Source: a virus
Strand: one strand, 5' to 3'
IMG/VR virus record: IMGVR_UViG_3300033571_017142
Span: 1 to 24,325 of that record
DNA length: 24,325 nucleotides
The stretch's first letter is position 1, and the number at the start of each line of letters is the position of its first letter. A program made the translations under genes and the position numbers. Below, one piece after another: positions 8,150 to 14,755 of the stretch. Under the pieces are notes generated by a model that made no database searches, was not told the DNA's origin, and worked only from the letters and a program-made list of their open reading frames with translations.

Positions 8150-8637
8150 AACGTCGTCGTGCAGTCGCATCCACCACGCTGAGTGACAGCGTGTTGTCGG
8201 AGATCGAGTCCATCGCCATCAAGCTGGAGAGCGGAACGGTCAAGAACTTCGTCATCGCTGACGAGCTGGCCGTTTCCTCCGATCCAGTTCAAGTTCACAA
8301 GCAAGCGTTGACCGCGCACTCGCGATTCGCCTTCTGGGAGTATCAAGCTGCTCGCGCCCTGCGAACACTCCGGTCAGCCGAGATCGACCTCGCGCGCCTC
8401 GAAGGAGATCGCAGGTATCGCTACGCCAAGGCCGCGAAGCAGTCTGATCCCTATGCTGCATCAGCGGTTGTGGAGGGTCTTCTGGACAGCGATTCTTCCG
8501 TGATCGCGGCAAGAAATAACTTGAATCAGCTACGCGAGCATTGGAACATCCTCCGCTGTGTAGCAGGTGCTCTCGACCATCGAGCGCACCTGTTGCGCAA
8601 GCTGTTGGCACACGACCACGACGCCAAACGAGGTTGA
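8146..8637 (+). CDS. UvsY-like recombination mediator (candidate)
   Basis: A 163-residue helical protein starting at GTG 8146, which overlaps the polymerase stop and follows GGAGAGG by eight bases. The N-terminus is basic (KRRR). The central part is an amphipathic helix around FWEYQAARALRTLRSAEIDL. The C-terminal third, from residue 116 (DSSVIAAR) through W133-N-I-L-R to G141-A-L-D-H-R146, matches the pattern I remember from T4 UvsY (a charged 'D-x-V' start, then an aromatic-I-L stretch, then GALD). UvsY loads UvsX recombinase onto SSB-coated DNA. The neighbours support this: the gp32-like SSB is the next gene and RecA/UvsX lies 1.5 kb on. The similarity is from reading, not alignment, so the function is an inference. 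Confidence 0.6.
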   Translation: MKRRRAVASTTLSDSVLSEIESIAIKLESGTVKNFVIADELAVSSDPVQVHKQALTAHSRFAFWEYQAARALRTLRSAEIDLARLEGDRRYRYAKAAKQSDPYAASAVVEGLLDSDSSVIAARNNLNQLREHWNILRCVAGALDHRAHLLRKLLAHDHDAKRG

Positions 8638-8706
8638 ACCTCATCCGGCAACGGTCACGCGCCATCGTTCTTCCGTCTGTTCAACACCATCAACTAGAGG
8701 TGCCGT

Positions 8707-9882
8707 ATGGCTAAGGTTTCGAGGGAACTGAGAGAGAAGCTGTTGCAGCAACGTCGAGACATGACGACTTCGGGCGTCATCATCTCGCTCAAGGACTTCA
8801 CGAAGATGCGCGTCCGCCTTCTTCCGTGTACGTCCGACCTTCCTGGCGTGAAGGTGACTTCCTACTTCTGCGCGTCGCTCAACGAGCGCAAGAGCACGAT
8901 CAGCCCGGCCACGTTCGGCAAGCCGTGCCCGATCGCTGCTGCCATGGCGGACATCCGCCGTCGTGGCGACAAGGACGAGATCGAGCGTGCTCGCAACCAC
9001 GTTCGCGAGATCGTCGAGTTCTACCTCCCGGTCATCGACCGCAGCGAGGAGACGGAGAACGGTGTTCCGCGCATCCGGGTGTTCCCGGCCAAGCGGTCCA
9101 CCTATTTCCAGATCCAGAACCGTCTTCTCGACGAGGATCTTGACGACAACCTCACGGACGCGACGGAAGGCCGTGACATCCTCATCAAGCGCGAAGGCAC
9201 CGGCCTGCAAACCGAGTGGAAGGCCGTGTTCATGGACACGTCGCCGCTGCACCCGGACACCAAGGTGCGCAAGGAGCTGCTGAAGCAGTTCGAGTCCTTT
9301 GACGTGTGGGCGAGCGTCTACCAGCCGGACCACGACGTGCTTGCTGCGATGTACGAGGGTCTGACCGGCTCGCCGCTTCCCAAGAGCGAGGCAACGTCGG
9401 CCCCGGCTCCTGCCAAGCGCAAGGCCGCCGCAGCGGTCGCTGACGACGATGACGCCATCGAAGTCGGCATGACCGTTTCGTTTGAGTCGGATGGCGAAAG
9501 CTACGTCGGCAAGGTCGTGCAGATCGACGGCAAGAACGCCGTCGTCGAGGTCGATGGCGAAGAGTGGGACGTTACGGTTGCCAACCTGACGCCCGCTACG
9601 GCCACGCCTGCGTCCTCCAAGAAGGAAGATGACGAGGAGTCGGACGACGAAACGGAGTCGGACGAAGATGACTCCGAAGACGCGGAGGAGGACGAGGAGG
9701 ACGAGGAGGCCGAAGATGACTCCGAAGACGAGGAGGACGAGGACGAAGAGGTCGCTCCGGTCGTTTCTCGTCGCAAGAAGTCGGAGGAGCCTGCGGCTCC
9801 GCCGAGCGGCAAGGTCTCGCGCAAGCCGGTCGCCCGTCCGTCGGCAGCGCAGACCATCGCCAGCAAGAAGGGCAAGAAGTAG
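8707..9882 (+). CDS. Single-stranded DNA-binding protein, T4 gp32-like
   Basis: 391 residues expected to coat single-stranded DNA during replication and recombination. The N-terminus is basic. The OB-fold region contains YFCASLNERKS then ATFGKPCPIAA (residues 53-79), matching the 'P-x-T-F-G-x-P-C-P' signature of phage gp32-like proteins, though the second cysteine of the usual CPxC zinc knuckle is Ala. Residues 251-297 resemble a small SH3/Tudor-type barrel (VGMTVSFESDG, YVGKVVQIDG). Residues 305-348 are almost entirely Asp/Glu/Ser. Unlike gp32, the acidic block is not terminal: a 43-residue basic, Pro/Ala/Lys-rich tail ending KKGKK follows. The ATG at 8707 has AGAGG about seven bases upstream. 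It lies between the UvsY-like gene and RecA. Confidence 0.8.
   Translation: MAKVSRELREKLLQQRRDMTTSGVIISLKDFTKMRVRLLPCTSDLPGVKVTSYFCASLNERKSTISPATFGKPCPIAAAMADIRRRGDKDEIERARNHVREIVEFYLPVIDRSEETENGVPRIRVFPAKRSTYFQIQNRLLDEDLDDNLTDATEGRDILIKREGTGLQTEWKAVFMDTSPLHPDTKVRKELLKQFESFDVWASVYQPDHDVLAAMYEGLTGSPLPKSEATSAPAPAKRKAAAAVADDDDAIEVGMTVSFESDGESYVGKVVQIDGKNAVVEVDGEEWDVTVANLTPATATPASSKKEDDEESDDETESDEDDSEDAEEDEEDEEAEDDSEDEEDEDEEVAPVVSRRKKSEEPAAPPSGKVSRKPVARPSAAQTIASKKGKK
9663..9730 (+). repeat. 20-bp direct repeat with 48-bp period inside the SSB acidic block
   Basis: The 20-mer CGAAGATGACTCCGAAGACG occurs perfectly at 9663-9682 and again at 9711-9730. The DNA between and after is GAGGAG/GACGAG repeats, so the acidic tract probably grew by in-frame duplication of a 48-bp (16-codon) unit. 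It encodes the Asp/Glu/Ser run of the SSB. Confidence 0.85.
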
Positions 9883-9900
9883 TTCGCCGCGAGGTGACGC

Positions 9901-10215
9901 ATGGCACTCAAACCTGGTGACGTTGTGTCACTCACGCTGAACTTGCCGCTGCAACTCGGCCGTTTTCAGTATCTGAAGACTTCGGTGACCCTGACTCGAA
10001 CGGTCGGGAACTCACCGGAGTCGGACGTGACTGAGATGCGGCACGAGTTGCAGCGTCTGTACTTCAAGCAACTACAAGACGACCTCGGCATGACCAGCGA
10101 GCTGACCAAGATCGTCGAACGTGGATCAATCGAAGAACTCGCCGCATACGCACTACGTCACGCTCAAACCGATGCTCAAGCCGAAAGTCGTCCGAAGAGG
10201 CGCGTCGTCACCTAA
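9901..10215 (+). CDS. Small hypothetical protein between SSB and RecA
   Basis: 104 residues with no family I recognise. The ATG at 9901 follows GAGGTG by about seven bases and lies 18 bases after the SSB stop. The N-terminal half is strand-rich with alternating hydrophobics (VVSLTLNLPLQL, FQYLKTSVTLTR); the C-terminal half is helical and charged (TEMRHELQRLYFKQLQDD), ending in a basic segment PKRR. No cysteines, membrane segment or nucleotide-binding motif are visible. Its 3' end overlaps the likely RecA start by 44 bases. The setting suggests a recombination accessory factor, but nothing in the sequence says which. Confidence 0.7.
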   Translation: MALKPGDVVSLTLNLPLQLGRFQYLKTSVTLTRTVGNSPESDVTEMRHELQRLYFKQLQDDLGMTSELTKIVERGSIEELAAYALRHAQTDAQAESRPKRRVVT

Positions 10216-11332
10216 GCCCGCGCCGACCCCCGCGCCCGTGAAGGCGGCGAAGCCTTCCGCGCAAAGTGATTCGTTCGTTTCCTCGATCGTCCGCACCGTC
10301 AAGAAGCGCGTCCCCGACGCCACGATCGACACCCTGCTCGACTCGACCGCCCTCAGCGATGTCCGCGAGTGGATTCCGTCCGGCTTCCCCGGTCTCGACG
10401 AGATCCTGGGCGGCGGATGGGCCGTCGGTCGCGCAAGCGAGGTGTTCGGTGACGAGGGTTGTGGCAAGACCGCTCTCGCGCACCGTGCGATCCTCAGCGT
10501 GCAGAAGATCGGTGGAACCGCCGTCCTTTTGGACTTCGAGGCCGCACTCGACAGCCGGGTAGTCAAGCAGCTCGGCATCGACCCATCGCGCCTGATCCAC
10601 ACCATCCCCGATCACATCGAGCAGGCGTGGGACATCATCTGGGCGATCATGGACAAGCTCTCGGAGACTGCGCCCGAGGCTCCGTTCCTGATCGTTTGGG
10701 ACTCGATCGGTGGTGCCATCCCGAAGGCCGAACTCGTCGCCAAGTCGGCGGAAGACGCTAAGGTCGGAGAGGTCGCGCGTGCGCTCTCGCGTGGCTGCCG
10801 CAAGATGTTCAAGGCCATCGCCAAGGTGCGCGCTCACATGATGTGGATCTCACAGGAGCGTCACAAGATCGGCGGCTTCTCTCCGTTTGGCCCCGTCAAG
10901 GAGACCAGCGGCGGCAAGGGTCCGAAGTACGCTGCCTCGCAGCGCGTTCGTTGCGCGCGCGTGAAGACCATCGCGCAGGGCACTACCAAGGTCGGCTACA
11001 TCATCAAGTCGATCACCAAGAAGAACCGCCTCGCGGCACCCGAGCAGAGCGCGGAGTGGATCATCGACTTCAAGCACGGTCCGTCCCCCGAGCTGACCGC
11101 GCTTCACGAACTCCAGTCCGCTGGCAAAGTCATCGCCAGCAAGGGCAAGTTCACGTTTCGGCCGTGGGAAAACGAGAGCTTCACCCGCGACGAGTGGGTC
11201 GCCAAGCTCAAGAAGGATCGCGCCGCTGCCAAGGAAGTGATGGCGGCGTACCTCGAAATCGTCCGCGCTGGGGGCGCATACGCCATGAAGCGTGCGCAAG
11301 ACGCGGAAGATGTGCTAGATTCTGACGACTAG
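10172..11332 (+). CDS. recA: RecA/UvsX-family recombinase
   Basis: ATP-dependent strand-exchange protein forming filaments on single-stranded DNA. Residues 1 to about 35 are a Lys/Pro/Ala-rich extension. The core opens with IPSGFPGLDEILGGG, then Walker A GDEGCGKT (93-100), the catalytic-Glu strand VLLDFEAALD, Walker B FLIVWDSIGG with D177, and an L2-like segment around GGFSPFGP and GGKGPKYAASQR. A RecA-type KKNRLAAP strand and an acidic C-terminus (VLDSDD) follow. At 386 residues it is slightly longer than E. coli RecA, mostly at the N-terminus. The start is uncertain: ATG 10172 is chosen, GTG 10121 is in frame upstream, and neither has a clear ribosome site. It sits with UvsY-like and SSB genes, the usual T4 recombination partners. 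Confidence 0.93.
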   Translation: MLKPKVVRRGASSPKPAPTPAPVKAAKPSAQSDSFVSSIVRTVKKRVPDATIDTLLDSTALSDVREWIPSGFPGLDEILGGGWAVGRASEVFGDEGCGKTALAHRAILSVQKIGGTAVLLDFEAALDSRVVKQLGIDPSRLIHTIPDHIEQAWDIIWAIMDKLSETAPEAPFLIVWDSIGGAIPKAELVAKSAEDAKVGEVARALSRGCRKMFKAIAKVRAHMMWISQERHKIGGFSPFGPVKETSGGKGPKYAASQRVRCARVKTIAQGTTKVGYIIKSITKKNRLAAPEQSAEWIIDFKHGPSPELTALHELQSAGKVIASKGKFTFRPWENESFTRDEWVAKLKKDRAAAKEVMAAYLEIVRAGGAYAMKRAQDAEDVLDSDD

Positions 11333-11365
11333 CGGCTTGGCTTCTTCGCGCAACGCGCTAGATTC
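11314..11365 (+). repeat. Paired GCTAGATTC direct repeats around the recA stop
   Basis: GCTAGATTC occurs at 11314-11322 and again at 11357-11365, 43 bp apart. The first copy also forms an inverted pair with CTAGC at 11329-11333 (GCTAG, ten-base loop, CTAGC), which spans the recA stop codon. The second copy contains the candidate -10 element described separately. A shared protein-binding site or chance are both possible. Confidence 0.4.
11337..11364 (+). promoter_or_regulatory. Candidate sigma70-type promoter before the parB-like gene
   Basis: In the 65-base gap between recA and the ParB-family gene, TTGGCT (11337-11342) and TAGATT (11359-11364) lie 16 bases apart; each matches four of six consensus bases. 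This is one of the few gaps in the window large enough for a promoter. AGGAAA at 11390-11395 supplies a ribosome site for ATG 11398. No experimental support exists here. Confidence 0.3.
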
Positions 11366-11397
11366 CCCGCCCGCTTCCCCTCAACCAACAGGAAAAG

Positions 11398-12561
11398 ATG
11401 ACGACCCAGGTCAAGAGAAAGAAGGCTCCCGTCGCTACGGAAGCCAAGCTCCCCAAGCCCGCCGCTGAGGCGGCCCCAACCACGCAGCCGAGCAGCAGCT
11501 CGCTCTTCCACGGTGTCGAGATCGTCGGCAACCGCAAGAAGGGCGGCACCGCGCGTCACCCCGTGACGGCAGTCCTCACCTTGGACCAGATCCAAGTGAT
11601 GAAGGGCTTCAACCCGCGCGCCGACGTGGGTGACATCGAGTCACTTGCCAAGTCGATCAAGGCCGACGGTCTGCTGTCGTCGCTGGTCGTCCGCCCCTCG
11701 GCGAAGGAAGGCAAGTTCGACCTCATCGCAGGTGAGCGTCGCTACCGCGCCCTGAGCAGCATCGGCTGGACGGACGGTGTGCCGGTGCTGATCCGTTCGG
11801 ACCTTCTTGGCGAGGACGAGCGCGCTCTCGCGGTCGCCGTCGCGGAGAACAGCGAGGACGGTCGCTCGAACCTCAACCCCATCGAGATCGGCCGCGTCGT
11901 CCAGAAGCTACGCGATGAGCACGGCTGGGAGCCGCTGCGCATCGCCAAAGAGTGCGGTATGCACCCCCAGAAGGTGCGTCGCGCTCTCGCGCTGATGGGC
12001 ACGCCGGAGTCGGTCCGTGTGCGCATCGCGGACGGCACCATCTCGGCCAACGCCGGTCTGGAGATCGCGCGTTTGGAGAAGGGCACGCAGAACGAGATCG
12101 TCAAGGTGATCGTCGAGGAGGGTGGCGCGAGCAGCGCAGCCGACATCCGCCGCATCCGCAAGCAGATCGCTACTCAGCAGAACGTCGAGGAGACCGCCCT
12201 CAAGGGTCCGAAGACGACCAAGAGTGGTTCGGTCGCCAAGCGCGTTCCGACGGCATGGCGCGGCAGCCGCGAGAAGCAGGAGATGTTGCAGAACATCTGC
12301 GCGCACCTCGCCACTCTGCCGAAGAACGAGAGCGACGCTACGTTCCTCGAACAGCGCGCATTCGCCATCGCGCTGCTGTGGGATCGCGGCGACCTCCAGT
12401 CGCTCGACATCCCGTCGGTCGATGACCCGGCTCCGTCGGCCAAGAAGGCCAACAAGGTGCTCTGGGCGGCCATCAACGCCGAGGCCGCCAAGGCTCCGGC
12501 TCCGACCGAGGGCGCACCGGACGAGGAGTCGGACGAAGCCGACGATGGCGACGAAGGCTGA
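11398..12561 (+). CDS. ParB/Noc-family CTP-binding DNA-binding protein
   Basis: 387 residues. A disordered Lys/Ala/Pro-rich N-terminus is followed by a ParB N-terminal (ParB/Srx) domain: NPRADVGDIESLAKSIKADG, then LIAGERRYRAL with the CTP-binding GERRYRA at 112-118, then the AENSEDGRSNLNPIEIGR box. A helix-turn-helix follows at about 178-200 (IAKECGMHPQKVRRALALM). A helical C-terminal part ends in an acidic tail (DEESDEADDGDEG). In known ParBs, CTP binding lets the protein clamp and slide from a parS site. No ParA gene and no obvious parS palindrome are in the window, so a role in plasmid-like partition, transcription control or replication/recombination is open. Its 3' end overlaps the exonuclease start by 17 bases. 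Confidence 0.88.
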   Translation: MTTQVKRKKAPVATEAKLPKPAAEAAPTTQPSSSSLFHGVEIVGNRKKGGTARHPVTAVLTLDQIQVMKGFNPRADVGDIESLAKSIKADGLLSSLVVRPSAKEGKFDLIAGERRYRALSSIGWTDGVPVLIRSDLLGEDERALAVAVAENSEDGRSNLNPIEIGRVVQKLRDEHGWEPLRIAKECGMHPQKVRRALALMGTPESVRVRIADGTISANAGLEIARLEKGTQNEIVKVIVEEGGASSAADIRRIRKQIATQQNVEETALKGPKTTKSGSVAKRVPTAWRGSREKQEMLQNICAHLATLPKNESDATFLEQRAFAIALLWDRGDLQSLDIPSVDDPAPSAKKANKVLWAAINAEAAKAPAPTEGAPDEESDEADDGDEG

Positions 12562-13528
12562 GGCCGTTCTCGTCGTTGACGCCAACAGCATCATCGTGCC
12601 TGCGGTTCACGCGACCGCGCACGATGATGCTCGCATCGTCAAGCAGTTCACAGGAGCGGTCTACTCCGCCTCCATGACCGTGCGCAGGATTCTCGAAGAC
12701 CTGCAACAACAGCAGTTTTCGGTTCTCGCGGTCTACGCTGCGTTCGACGACGGCATCCCTGCTTTCAGGCGGACGCTGTTTCCCGACTACAAGCAGCATC
12801 GCGCGGCGCGTAAGCACCTTCTCGACGACGAGGAGCTTCACGCACGCGCCTTTGCGCAGATCGGAGTGTGCCGGAACCTGTGGCCGCTTCTTGGCATCCG
12901 ATGCTTGAGCTACGCAGAGCACGAAGCCGACGATGTGGTCGCGGCCATCGCGCGCCGCTGCTTGCGGAAGCAGTTGAAGACTGTCATCGCCTCGTCAGAC
13001 CGCGACCTGTGGCAATGCGTCAACTGGGGCGCGACCGTGTACGACACGCGCAACAACCAGTTCATCGACCGTCACGACTTCAGAGACCGAGCGAACGGAG
13101 TTCCAGCAGAGTCTTGGCTGCTGTACCGAGCGTTGACGGGTGACTCGTCTGACGGACTCAAGGGTGCTCCAGGCTGCGGTCCGCATCGGGCACAGCAACT
13201 GATCGCGGAGACCGCCCCGCAAGGATCGCACGAGCACCAACTACGCGCTCTGTGCAAAACGCTGTCAGAGAAGGCGAAGCCACGAAAGTTCGAGGAGGCT
13301 GTCGTTGCGAGCGAGGCGCACGTCAAGAAGACACTCGCGGCCATCGACTTGTTGGAGTCGTTCTCGCGCGAACGGCTGGCCGAGCTGAAGCGCGACATCG
13401 AAGCTCTCACACCAGTTGCCACGCGCCCGTTCTTGCTGGAATGCAAACGTCTCGGCTTCACGAAGGTACTAGCGGACCCGCATCGCGTTCTTGAACCGTT
13501 CCTTGCTGTGCAGCGCGCGCGAGGGTAA
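12545..13528 (+). CDS. 5'-3' exonuclease / flap endonuclease (T5 D15, PolI-N type)
   Basis: Removes RNA primers and 5' flaps; it complements the polymerase, which lacks this domain. 327 residues contain the full acidic metal-binding set: VLVVDANS (D12), FDDG then FRRTLFPDYKQHR (the helical-arch entry motif), EADD (E127, D129, D130), ASSDRDLW (D152, D154) and LTGDSSDGLKGAPGCG (D200, D203) leading into the helix-hairpin-helix-like DNA-binding loop GCGPHRAQQL. The ATG at 12545 lies inside the end of the ParB-family gene; no strong ribosome site is near, so translational coupling is likely. The reading frame is open far upstream, but that sequence is an Arg/Ser-rich shadow of the ParB gene. Confidence 0.93.
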   Translation: MATKAEAVLVVDANSIIVPAVHATAHDDARIVKQFTGAVYSASMTVRRILEDLQQQQFSVLAVYAAFDDGIPAFRRTLFPDYKQHRAARKHLLDDEELHARAFAQIGVCRNLWPLLGIRCLSYAEHEADDVVAAIARRCLRKQLKTVIASSDRDLWQCVNWGATVYDTRNNQFIDRHDFRDRANGVPAESWLLYRALTGDSSDGLKGAPGCGPHRAQQLIAETAPQGSHEHQLRALCKTLSEKAKPRKFEEAVVASEAHVKKTLAAIDLLESFSRERLAELKRDIEALTPVATRPFLLECKRLGFTKVLADPHRVLEPFLAVQRARG

Positions 13529-13538
13529 GAATGCTTGC

Positions 13539-13566
13539 TTTACGCGAGAGATTCTTGAGCTATCCT
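13539..13566 (+). promoter_or_regulatory. Candidate promoter upstream of the 13584 gene
   Basis: In the 55-base gap after the exonuclease gene, TTTACG (13539-13544) and TATCCT (13561-13566) are 16 bases apart, four of six consensus matches each. A strong ribosome site GGAGAGG (13572-13578) and ATG 13584 follow at once, giving a short leader. TATCCTG also appears at 21534-21540 ahead of the portal gene. Confidence 0.3.
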
Positions 13567-13583
13567 GTATAGGAGAGGGCACC

Positions 13584-14546
13584 ATGACCGCGTTCGACAA
13601 ACTCTGTTGGATGGCCGAACGGCACGAAGACGTGCTTGGCTCCAACTTGCTTCGACTGCTACGGCAAGCCGCGCTGTTCAGCTTCCCGTATGTCGCACAC
13701 GAGGTTCTTCCGAAGTCGTACACCGCCGAGGAGATCGCCTTCCAGCGCGAGTTCTTCGTCTTGCCGTTCAGCGTCACCGCCATCGAGGACAAGACCTCGT
13801 GCGTGCTGCTGTGGGATGAATCGGCGTCTTCTGGTCTGGCTGTGCGGCGGTTCTTCGTCGAGTTTGCGTCGCTCGCGTCCATGCATCGCAGCACCGCATC
13901 GAACGGCGAGCAGGCCAACGCGCTTTGGAAGAACTACGAAGAAGAGATGCAGGCCCGCAAGGAGCTTGGTCCTGACTTGATGCGTGTGCTCGACGAGTCG
14001 TACCAACTGTCGTTTGGCGAGATCACCGTCGCCGACAGCGTGCAGTACCGCTACGAGCTGCGCGGCGACGTGTTCCAGTTCGTGATCCTGAACGACCAGG
14101 GTGTCTCACCTCTTGGTCAGCTCATCTGGAACGAGAACCAGCAGCGCATCTCGGAGGGTTGCTTGCGCAACGCCATGACCGCCATCGAGGAGCTGATGGT
14201 GTTCAACCGTCCAGACCGCTTCATCGTCCGCGAAACGCCAGCACGCCTTCGCGAAGCCAACTCGATCAAGATCCCGCGCGCGCACGAGCGGCACGTCTAC
14301 ACGCTTCTGCACCCGACGGAGATCCGAACGCGACTGAATCTGCCCAGGCCGCAGGACGCTGATGCGACCGGCAAGGCGGCTCCCCGATTCGTCGGTGAGC
14401 GTCGTCGTCACGTTCGCCGCTACCCTGACGATCCGTCTCGCTGGCCGAATATGCACGGCAAGTCGATCATCATCCCTGCGACCTGGGTCGGTCCGTCTGA
14501 GTCCGTCGTCGGTCGTCGCACCTACAAGATCATGCTCGACCTATGA
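13584..14546 (+). CDS. Hypothetical protein, 320 residues
   Basis: Not recognised. ATG 13584 is chosen for the strong GGAGAGG five bases upstream; an in-frame GTG at 13491 would overlap the exonuclease gene and has no such site. The N-terminal half is mixed helix and strand with aromatic residues (EEIAFQREFFVLPF). The middle is strand-rich (YRYELRGDVFQFVILNDQG). The C-terminal 60 residues are basic, with RRRHVRRYPDD, then IIIPATW and GRRTYKIML, which resembles a C-terminal segment seen in many phage proteins of unknown function. No membrane segment, signal peptide, P-loop or clear catalytic set is visible. The stop overlaps the next ATG (ATGA), so it begins a coupled run continuing to the SbcC-like gene. 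Confidence 0.85.
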   Translation: MTAFDKLCWMAERHEDVLGSNLLRLLRQAALFSFPYVAHEVLPKSYTAEEIAFQREFFVLPFSVTAIEDKTSCVLLWDESASSGLAVRRFFVEFASLASMHRSTASNGEQANALWKNYEEEMQARKELGPDLMRVLDESYQLSFGEITVADSVQYRYELRGDVFQFVILNDQGVSPLGQLIWNENQQRISEGCLRNAMTAIEELMVFNRPDRFIVRETPARLREANSIKIPRAHERHVYTLLHPTEIRTRLNLPRPQDADATGKAAPRFVGERRRHVRRYPDDPSRWPNMHGKSIIIPATWVGPSESVVGRRTYKIMLDL

Positions 14547-14755
14547 ACAAGCGCGCCTCGTGGTCCACGGTGTTCGCCGCATCCGCCTTCGCCCACGTTG
14601 GCGTCATGTGGAGCGGTGGCTTCTCCGTCTTGTCCTGGCTGGCTTCGCTGCCGTTTCTCGGTGCGTGCGTGCTTGCCTTCGGCTTCCTGTACGCGGGCGG
14701 CACGGGCGTTGAGACGCCTGAGCAAGAGCAGCCGCCGCGCCGTGAGGATCTGTGA
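14543..14755 (+). CDS. Small membrane protein with two predicted transmembrane segments
   Basis: 70 residues, ATG overlapping the upstream stop (ATGA) and its own TGA overlapping the SbcD GTG. After a basic start (MNKR), residues 8-25 and 29-52 are hydrophobic with only Gly/Ser/Trp/His breaks, consistent with a two-helix hairpin in the inner membrane. The C-terminal 18 residues are polar and charged (PEQEQPPRRED) and probably cytoplasmic by the positive-inside rule. It is not obviously a holin: it sits in a recombination operon, with no endolysin nearby. The function is unknown. Confidence 0.72.
   Translation: MNKRASWSTVFAASAFAHVGVMWSGGFSVLSWLASLPFLGACVLAFGFLYAGGTGVETPEQEQPPRREDL

Noticed and set aside
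12122-12544. Upstream extension of the 5'-3' exonuclease frame
   Set aside because: Almost entirely Arg/Ser/Pro, overlapping the ParB-family gene; the nuclease fold begins just after ATG 12545.
11398-12561. A parS-like palindrome near the ParB-family gene
   Set aside because: I looked for a long GC-centred palindrome like bacterial parS in and around the gene and saw none; short GCTAG repeats are not a match.
14543-14755. Holin call for the small membrane protein
   Set aside because: Two hydrophobic segments fit, but there is no endolysin or spanin nearby and the gene is coupled to recombination genes.
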